NCBI GenBank assembly: GCA_036924085.1
Contig: JAVGWX010000001.1
Span: forward strand, 7,483,181-7,547,180
DNA: 64,000 nucleotides
Direction of reading: 5' to 3'
Source: Ariolimax columbianus
Lineage: Eukaryota > Mollusca > Gastropoda > Stylommatophora > Arionidae
Part shown: piece after piece, positions 56,650 to 64,000 of the stretch
Numbering within the stretch: the stretch's first letter is position 1
Layout of the letters: each line of letters starts with the position of its first letter
Translations under genes and position numbers: made by a program
Notes under the pieces: model-generated
The model's input: the letters and a program-made list of their open reading frames with translations, nothing else
Databases searched by the model: none
What the model was told of the DNA's origin: nothing

Positions 56650-57590
56650 ATTCTTTTGTACAAATCTAGAAATATATTGCGCATAGCGAAAGATTAAAAC
56701 TCGAGCAAGAAGTCAGAAAGGCAAGTAGAATAAGTCCTAAATGCAATGTCCCTAGTGTAGACATCAGCAGATGGCATAAAAGATTTCACGATGTAAAGAT
56801 AAGTTGGTTCACAAAGATCTTCAATCAGGCGTGGATTGAAGGGAAAGCACCTGGTGATTGGCAAAGAGCGGTGATGGTACCTATTTGGAAAAAACAAGGG
56901 CAGCAGAAAAGAGTGTAGCTCTTAAATAGCCAAGAGTCTTTGAGCAACGAGCTCGAGCTATTGTGGAGCCGGTGCTCGGTACTTCACAATCAGGCTTCCG
57001 GAAAAACAATGGATGTACGGATTCTATATTGAGGCTCAGACAATTGTGTGAGTGAAAAAACCTTATAATACAATAAGAAACTCCACGTGGCCTTCATTGA
57101 TAGAGAAAACGCATTTGACCAGGTAAACTTTTGTAAGCTATGAAAGGTATTGGAGGAATATGGTGTGGTTGGGGGGGGGGGGGGGGTCAATTACTGGATG
57201 CGTTCGTGCGTGGTACGTAAACAGTGAAGGTGCAGTACTGACGAATGCAGGTATGACAAAATGGGTTCCAGTGCTGAGTGGTGTACGACAGGGGTGTGTT
57301 TTTTCTCCACTTGTGTTCATAATTTACATGGATACAATTACACAGTTGACTAACCCTCACGAAGAGTACCTCAATGAACTGTGGCTTGCTGGTTATCAGA
57401 TCATTTTTAACCAAAATAGAGAAGACCTACACCAGCATATGAACTATCTCCATTTTGCTTGTAACAAACATGACATGAAGATCAACACAGGCAAAACAGA
57501 GACCATGTTGATAACACGCGAACAAGTGCAGAGAAGTTTCTACATCAGTCACACTAGTATCAAAAGACATAGTGGACAGAGAGATTGAAC
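56650..57590 (+). pseudogene. LINE-B reverse transcriptase domain
   Basis: LEQEVRKASRISPKCNVPSV, WIEGKAPGDWQRAVMVPIWK, VAFIDRENAFDQVN, then a poly-G run at 57171-57187, VLSGVRQGCVFSPLVFIIYM, a YMDD-box region decayed to LAGYQIIF, and KHDMKINTGKTETMLI. It ends at a DREIEH motif. Likely the same element as 53170-54264. Confidence 0.85.
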
Positions 57591-57596
57591 ATAGAA

Positions 57597-57985
57597 AAAA
57601 GCGGCGGTCATCCTGAGGCTGTCGACACTGCCATAAAGCTTGTCTTGCAGTTCCACTGGTGATGGCCACATCTGCTCTCTCTGATCCTCGTATGTCGGGC
57701 AGTTCTGCAGCAGATGTTCAGCGGTCATTTTACCGGTGCCGCACAGGCATTCGTCGGTACCACCTATCTTTAATTTGTTGAATAGGTGGTGCCTCAGTCT
57801 ATTGTGGCCAGTGCGAAGTCTGAAGACAACGACCTGCTCTCTTCTGTTCAACTGGTAATAGGCATCGTTTTTGGTGTAACCAGTATGTTCGGTTTCCCAT
57901 TTGGTCATGTATCTGGCTTTGATAAGCCGTTTTGACTCTTCGTACGTCATACTAGTATCAGGTTGTGGTAGTCTTGCACCTTCTG
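57597..57985 (-). mobile_element. RNH-LINE copy 4, truncated at both ends
   Basis: From MTYEESKRLIKARYMTKW to CLCGTGKMTAEHLLQNCP (first Pro of the knuckle changed to Leu) and LRMTAAFF, then lost just before the usual stop. No (GAA)n tail, unlike the other copies; no TSD seen. It abuts LINE-B in opposite orientation. Confidence 0.9.
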
Positions 57986-58084
57986 GACATATAATTCAAA
58001 CGGCGAACACTACCAAATTGTACCAATTTTGTAACACCCTAAGGTTCTTCTTTCAACTAAAAGAAGGCTGATAAACACATTATT

Positions 58085-58862
58085 GATTACTAAGAGGTGC
58101 GTTCAAGTCAAAGCGGGACTTTTTTGGTAAGACATTTTTTTTTTCAAGTGGCCAAAATATCATTTATTTTTCGATATAATCACCTGCATCGTTTATGCAC
58201 GTATCTCAGCGTTTAAGTAGTGCTTCAGCAAAGATAGATTTGTCAGTATGTCTGAACCAATTCAGAATAGACTGTTTCACTTCGTCATCACTGCTCAAAT
58301 GCTGACCTCCAAGGAATTCTTTTAGGGGTTCAAACAGGTAGAAATCGCTCTGAGAAAGGTCTGGGCTGCAAGATGAATGTGGCAATACCTCACAGCCGAG
58401 TTTCTGCTGATGGAACATAGTGCAGTGAACCGTTTGAGGTCGAACGTTATCTTGCAAGAGCAGGACGCTCTATGGGATCAAACCCAACATGCAATGATCT
58501 TCCGAAAATGCAAATGTTCATAAACAATAGTGTTGTCCATACCCAGAGAAAGACTTGCCTCTTGTGAATAATAGTGTTCACCGTACCCAGAGAAAGACTT
58601 GCCTCTTGTGAAATTTCGTGACAGGTTTTGCGTCGATTTTCCAGGATAAGACATTCCACAAGTGGATATTTACAGGGATGACTGGTGGGCTGAGAACCAC
58701 CACGGCCAGGATCATCGCTAACGGATGCACGGCCTTCTCTAAAACGTTTACACAATTCAAATGTCTTACTGCAGCTGAGTGACTCATCACCGTATTGTGA
58801 TTGCAGTCTTCTAAAAATATTCGCAAGTTTCAAGCTTTCTTTGACAAGAAACTCCATTACAA
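58085..58862 (-). pseudogene. Mariner transposase with large internal deletion
   Basis: Minus strand from 58857: MEFLVKESLKLANIFRRLQS, CSKTFELCKRFREGRASVSD, DPGRGG, and SLSLGTVNTIIH (N-terminal helix-turn-helix), then a jump to QDNVRPQTVHCTMFHQQKLG, SPDLSQSDFYLFEPLKEFLG (catalytic end). The region with the first catalytic Asp is gone. A 44-bp direct duplication sits at 58541-58628. A likely 3' terminal sequence ggtgcgttcaagtcaaagcg lies at 58097; the 5' partner was not seen. Confidence 0.9.
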
Positions 58863-59027
58863 ATCAAGTGGTTTGTTCATTTCATCAAAATGCATTATGA
58901 CCAACCTGCATCAAGAGCATATCATATGCAGGTCACAAGTCCATGAGCAAGGGTCAACCTTAACATTGGTGGATCGAGGGTATCTCTGACGCTCTCAGGA
59001 AGTTACACCTAACTACAGTACAAGCAC

Positions 59028-59066
59028 TCCCCCCCCCTTTCCCCCTCTCCCCCCCCCCCCCCCCCG
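59028..59066. repeat. C-rich low-complexity tract
   Basis: Three C-runs separated by T-rich spacers. Confidence 0.95.
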
Positions 59067-59439
59067 CGCCTTGTCGATAACAAGAAATCTACACATCCCG
59101 CCTCTCTGCGACACCGTATGGCAAAGGCAGTAGGAACACAAAAGTAGAAGAAAAATGCAGATATTCCTTAAACGAATCTTGCAACATGTTTAGCAGGTTT
59201 CCAGTGTTAATATCCCCAGCAACACTCAATCGGTAGGCTCTTTAAGTCGATAATGAAATACATAAGAGAGATACTCGCGACGCGTGCGTCTCGCTGGTTG
59301 AAAACTCTCCTTACCCGTCCTCACAAACTTGGTGTTCTGTGCGATCTGATCCGTCCACGTAGTGGGGATAAATCATGCAGGGTTTACCTGCAATAATGGG
59401 ATGCAATGTCGGGACCATACCATCCTTGGTAGACATTGA

Positions 59440-60015
59440 TATATTCTCACAGGCACCTCTCTCTGGTCTACCTCTACCTGATCCGTCCTCACAGACACCT
59501 TTCTCTGAATCACCTGATCTAACCTCCTGAGGAACACCTCTCTCTGGCCTACCTGATCCATCTTCACAGACACCTCTCTCTGGTCCACATGATCCATCCT
59601 CACAGACACTTCTCTGGTCCACATGATCCATCCTCACAGACACCTTTCTCTTATCCACCCTCACATACACCTCTCTGGTCCACCTCCACCTGATCCATCC
59701 TCACATACACCTTTCTCTGATCCACCTGATCCATCCTCATAGATGGCTTACTCTGGTCCACCTCTACCTGATCCATCTTCACAGACACCTTTCTCTGATC
59801 CACCTGATTCAACCTCGTGATGGACACCTTTCTATGACCCACCTGATCCATTTTCACAAACACCTTTCTCTGGTTCACCTGATCCAACCTCACACCTCAC
59901 AGACACCTTTCTCTGGTTCACTTGATCCAACCGTACACCTCACATACACATTTCTCTGGTCCACCTGATCCATCTTCAGAGACACATTTCTCTGGTTCAC
60001 CTGATCCAACCTCAC
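59440..60015. repeat. Irregular minisatellite, about 18-20 and 38-40 bp periods
   Basis: Units around cacctgatccatcctcacag and acacctttctctggtccac. Minus-strand periodic frames (VDQRKVSVRMDQ type) are by-products. Confidence 0.92.
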
Positions 60016-60151
60016 ACTAGTGGAGTTCTAAAGAGCGAGTTTTAAACCCCAAACCTTCAACATGGTAGCTGTGAAGAACAGTAGTGGCTACCACCCTTGT
60101 AAGTGAGATAGACTTGGATATGAGAAACTAAGATTGAATGAGCCTTGTGCA

Positions 60152-60618
60152 GGCAACGAGGAGGCAGATAGACTGGCAAAAGAAGGTGCAAGACTACCAC
60201 AAACAGATACTAGTATGGCGTACGAAGAGTCAAAATGGCTTATCAAAGCCAGATACATGACCAAATGGGAAACCGAACATACTGGTTACACCAAAAACGA
60301 TGCCTATTACCAGTTGAACCGAAGAGAGCAGGTCGTTGTCTTCAGACTTCGCACTGGCCACAATAGACTGAGGTACCACCTATTCAACAAATTGAAGATA
60401 GGTGGTACCGACGAATGCCCGTGCGGTACTGGTAAAATGACCGCTGAACATCTGCTGCAGAACTGCCCGACATACGAGGATCAGAGAGAGCAGATGTGGC
60501 CATCACCAGTGGAACTGCAAGACAAGCTCTATGGCAGTGGCGACAGCCTCAGGATGACCGCCGCTTTTTTCGAAAAAATAATGGTTACTGTCTGACTGCG
60601 TACGAAGAAGAAGAAGAA
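60152..60618 (+). mobile_element. RNH-LINE copy 5, 5' truncated, 16-bp TSD
   Basis: Perfect direct repeats gaatgagccttgtgca at 60136-60151 and 60619-60634. The frame is open from GNEEADRLA through CPCGTGKMTAEHLLQNCP to the stop at 60593-60595, then (GAA)n. The cleanest young insertion here. Confidence 0.97.
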
Positions 60619-60849
60619 GAATGAGCCTTGTGCATCATGCTGAATTATCACCCACAGAACCACAAATTAATCGGCATTTGAACATCCCAATCATCAGTGG
60701 CAGTATCTTTTATTGACTAACTTCGAAATGTGCTTAAGGAGCATAGTGATGAACAGTCCTTGGTGGTCTATCAGCACTACGTTTTCGACTTCTTTGCCGC
60801 ATACATTATGTAAGACGTTAGCCATGTTGGCAAGAATAGTACCTATATA

Positions 60850-60960
60850 ACCTTCCAACCATGTCGCAAAAGGCTACTAAAGAGGGTTTTGTATTGGGAA
60901 AGCAATCTCATCATGTCAGATAATTTATATTAAACTAACTACTGCAACTGCTGGGACATA
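60850..60960 (+). repeat. SINE-D copy
   Basis: tcgcaaaaggctactaaaga then caatctcatcatgtcag; diverged. Confidence 0.5.
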
Positions 60961-62500
60961 TACTTCCGTAAATGCGTTGATTGTGGCGTTTGCCCTATGC
61001 TTCACTTCGAACTGGCCAAGCGAACTGGCCAATCAATCAATAAAGCAATCAATCAATCAATTATGTAGGCAGTACATATGTAACTACTAAGTAGTGTAGA
61101 GCCCTTGCCAGGTCTAGGATGGATGTGCTCACATATTAGCTATGGTGACTGTCCTCAGACACTGCTAGCTTCGTGCATTCTGTGTAGTTCTTGTCAAGTC
61201 CGTCGCCACATTTCTGTCTGCTGTCCGAGCCGCTCGATGTGGTAATACTGTGCTCAGTTAGAGCCTGGTGCAGCGTTGGTGTTGGTACATAGTGTATGTA
61301 AGACATCGGCCTCAGTTGTGAGACCTATCTAAGCTGGTGGAGTATTACAGAGAGAGAAAAAAAAGCTGCTGGCTGTGCATTCGATCAAGTATGTCCTTGA
61401 ATGCGTAAGGGCGCGTGATTTTCGTGTCTTCTGTATTGTTTGCCCTAGAATGAAGGTCACAGAGTTGTTAGAGGGCTACCCTCTCTAACACAGATGCCGG
61501 ATTTGTCAATAGGTTGCAGTCTAGGACCTTAAGATTGTAGGGGCCTTACTGTGGCGCATTTGCAACGTTTTTTAAATAAAAGGTAGACCAAAAAAGTGCC
61601 TCAACATTACTTCCAGCCTAGAGCCACATGAATTGCGATACTGCTCTTACAGCACACTTTGTTGTGCACGCTCTCGTCTATCAGGCTGCAAACGTATACC
61701 TGACTATGTCACAGCCAGTAAGACAATGCAGTGAGGAAGGAAATTAGTAACTGTTTCTTACAAAAACAGCAAATTGACTTTACAGTTCATCTCCAACGTC
61801 AGCATAGACCATGGAGCTACATGGACGTTCACAAGCTACTTCTTGAATTACGGGTGACAAGTTCACATGTCTGAAATTGAAGGCAGTAGCTTTTTTGGTT
61901 TTCCGTTAAGATGCTCCCACTCCAGCAACTCAAGATTAGATGGGGAATCGACTATATTTGTTTGCTTGTCAAGTATGCACTAGTCAAGCGCTCACGTATA
62001 ACCGTTTTCCCTCTCCTGCACAGGTTGCTTTTATTTCCTAACACAAAATTCGACCAAAAAAATGAAAATTCGGCAACTGCAAGACTAAAAAGATATGTAG
62101 CGAAATTGTAGGTCAGGTAGAAAACACAAGCGCGTGCTGGCTCACACAATGGAGGGGGTGGGGGTTGTGTAGTTAGAATGAGTGAATATTATCAGAACTT
62201 GCGCACACGGCGAGTGCTAATCTTGGGTTGTCGAGCGCGCATGCGTCTTCTGGCTGAAGGTAGCCGGCTTCTTGAAACACACGTACACCCCATGCCAAAC
62301 AAGGTGGTAACCCCGTCAGCTTTGCACGTGCGGGACTGCTGGAGCTCCCGCAATCTACCAGACCAGTTCTGATAGGCTGTTCCAACATTCCACCTACCCC
62401 TATTTTTGAAAGATGCTCTTGGCCCGAAGCCTGAAAAATACCGGCTGAGTTTCGCCTCTTTAAGAAGACCCCATCCCTACCGAATATTCCTTCGTACACG
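60961..62500. other. Unassigned sequence upstream of tropomyosin
   Basis: A short (AATC)n patch near 61032-61062. No exon or repeat family recognised. Upstream regulatory elements of tropomyosin would lie here but I cannot identify any. Confidence 0.4.
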
Positions 62501-62618
62501 TGTGCGCTAACAGTTCCGCGAGGGTGTGTCGTTAGTGAGAGGTGTGTACTGGGAAGCATTTGTTCTTCGGCAGCCAGGCTTCATCCTTCTTGTGTCTCAG
62601 GTTTTTCGTTCAGACGGG

Positions 62619-62624
62619 TATAAG
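62619..62624 (+). promoter_or_regulatory. Possible TATA-like box of the tropomyosin gene
   Basis: tataag, 107 bases before the initiator ATG, which would allow an 80-base leader. Speculative; an upstream non-coding exon is equally possible. Confidence 0.2.
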
Positions 62625-62731
62625 TCGACTCCTCCAGGCAACACCGACGTCAACGTCCATCTGCAACTACTGCAGCTGCAACTTCAGTCTTTTATTTCAG
62701 CCCAGCAGCAAGAAATACAACATCAGCAGCC

Positions 62732-62845
62732 ATGGAAGCCATCAAGAAGAAGATGATGGCCATGAAGATTGAGAAGGAGAACGCCTTGGATAAGTCCGAG
62801 CAGCTGGAACAGAAGCTGAGAGACGTTGAAGTACAGAGAAGCAAG
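62732..62845 (+). CDS. Tropomyosin, first coding exon (residues 1-38)
   Basis: The ATG in context cagccATGG opens a 114-nt exon ending at donor gtaatg: [20 protein letters not shown] then [18 protein letters not shown]. This is the canonical start of a muscle-type tropomyosin (MDAIKKKM-AMK-EKENA-D-AEQ-EQKLRD), and 38 codons is the conserved length of tropomyosin exon 1a in animals. Tropomyosin is a dimeric coiled coil lying along actin filaments; the heptad pattern is visible (a/d positions I, M, M, A, L, L, L, V). Glu replaces Asp at residue 2. Exon 2 (starting near residue 39, LEDEL-type) is not in the remaining 1.15 kb. Confidence 0.95.
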
Positions 62846-64000
62846 GTAATGTATATTGTTCTCTTTTTGTCATGTAATCAACTACTTTTCATGGTAAATG
62901 TACGGAGTTCAGCTCTGACTGTCGTCACGTTTCAGTAGACCTACCTGTAAATTGGTACTTGAATTGCGGTTAGGAAAGAAAAAGGCAGCGAGGAAGGTAA
63001 ATGGCCATCCCTCTTGACATAAGCTGTGGCTTAGTATACTGAAGTCTCTAACACTTCGTTCCTGACCAGCGGTTAAATCTGCTGAAGGACACCCTTGACA
63101 TACTCAGGTCAGCTTGGTTGGAAGCCCACGCAGACAACCTTCAAAACATATAGTAAAAGGAGACTAAAGAGGCGTGTCTATGTGGCTAGCAACCACATCG
63201 TGTAATAACCATTGCTATTGTAACCGCCACTGCAAGTGTCCTGATAGTGGAAGAATTAAGGTAACAGTTGCGTTTTACGGTAGCGACCCATTTCAGTCTA
63301 CCCAGCTGTAAATTGGTACCTGAGTTACTGTTAACTAAGGTTAAAAATCGAGGCAAGGAACTGGTCACCCTACATCTTCTATCTAGTACAATAAAGTATC
63401 AAACACTTTATCTCTGACGGCAATATCTACAATGCAACTTTCTCAACCTGTTAATTCAATATAATACTAGAGTAGGCTGAACGGATGTTTCCTTCTCTAC
63501 ACGTGTCGTGCTGATATTAGCTGGCATAAGCGACCAGCACATTTCACATCATCCTATCCCTAGCACTCAATAATTCATCTGTTTGATCCTTTTGCATATC
63601 TTGATGTTAACCCTAGATTATGTGAAGAAATCAATCAATCGAAACCAGCAGTAATGAAGGTCAAAATTAGATCTAGGTAACGGCTCAGCGACCGCATCTG
63701 GACAACAACAGAACGACACCTACATTACGACCGCAAGATCTTAGTCAGGGACAAACAACGTACGACAACAACAAACAAATCTCGACATAGAAAATGAGCA
63801 ATCAGCTGTTTGAGTTCCTACTATGCCTTCTCCTATCTCACGCGTTCCTGGCTACTTTCAGATGTGGCTACTAACTTGAATAGCTCATTTCTCTTGTTGT
63901 TCTATTTTTGATATAATTTCTTAGTTATTTCCATCCGTTCTGAGTTCCAAACGAAGGTATTGCAGATGTCATTTTGTGTTTGCCTTGGTACGGTCACTGA
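62846..64000 (+). other. Tropomyosin intron 1 (partial) with dispersed repeats
   Basis: No second exon found. 63024-63080 matches 14040-14135 in reverse. 63150-63240 is a SINE-D copy. The segments at 62943-62985 and 63299-63350 (cctgtaaattggtacttgaa and gctgtaaattggtacctgag) are a diverged direct duplication. Confidence 0.6.

Overview
This is a metazoan nuclear window. It has small phase-compatible exons with GT-AG splice sites, kilobase introns, many LINE and SINE copies with target-site duplications (TSDs), and abundant minisatellites. The repeat style and the tropomyosin exon suggest a lophotrochozoan, most likely a gastropod mollusc; that assignment is inference. I saw no prokaryotic genes, CRISPR arrays or intact tRNA or rRNA genes.

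Two host genes can be supported. (1) A serine incorporator (SERINC, closest in feel to SERINC5) lies on the minus strand across the first 24 kb. Nine exons (23545-23712 back to 5464-5506) join in compatible phases to exactly 362 codons. A tenth candidate exon (41-77) encodes a cytoplasmic Cys cluster. The first coding exon (upstream of 23713) and the last membrane segments (left of position 1) were not found. (2) The first coding exon of a tropomyosin, 38 codons, is on the plus strand at 62732-62845 near the right edge, with its first intron running off the window.

Layout. 0-24 kb: SERINC exons, with introns filled by LINE fragments, SINEs, small tandem arrays and an unusual retroposon built on 28S rRNA sequence (15947-16880). 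24-26 kb: decayed Tigger/pogo transposase, then a LINE RT fragment. 27.6-34.4 kb: minisatellite, then a nested transposon stack (host LINE containing LINE-2, which contains a reversed RNase H LINE and a SINE). 35-42 kb: more LINEs and SINEs, a 66-bp array of near-identical units and two other minisatellites. 42-53 kb: LINE fragments, minisatellites and several full-length copies of one SINE-like family. 53-57.6 kb: one LINE (endonuclease then RT) separated by a 1.8-kb 22-bp minisatellite. 57.6-60.6 kb: RNase H LINE pieces, a deleted mariner and an irregular minisatellite. 60.6-62.5 kb: no gene seen. 62.5-64 kb: tropomyosin 5' end.

Names used here. RNH-LINE: a non-LTR retrotransposon with RT, RNase H and a Cys/His knuckle, ending in (GAA)n. 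SINE-A: about 355-bp family ending in (GAA)n or (AAGCC)n; most copies are on the minus strand. SINE-T: tRNA-headed SINE of about 245 bp. SINE-D: a dispersed block carrying a gcgactaaagagg-type motif. SINE-A, SINE-T and the 28S-bearing retroposon share a core of about 37 nt. Several families share (GAA)n tails, which suggests common LINE-driven mobilisation. Long open frames in the tandem arrays are by-products of repeat periods divisible by three and are not called as genes.
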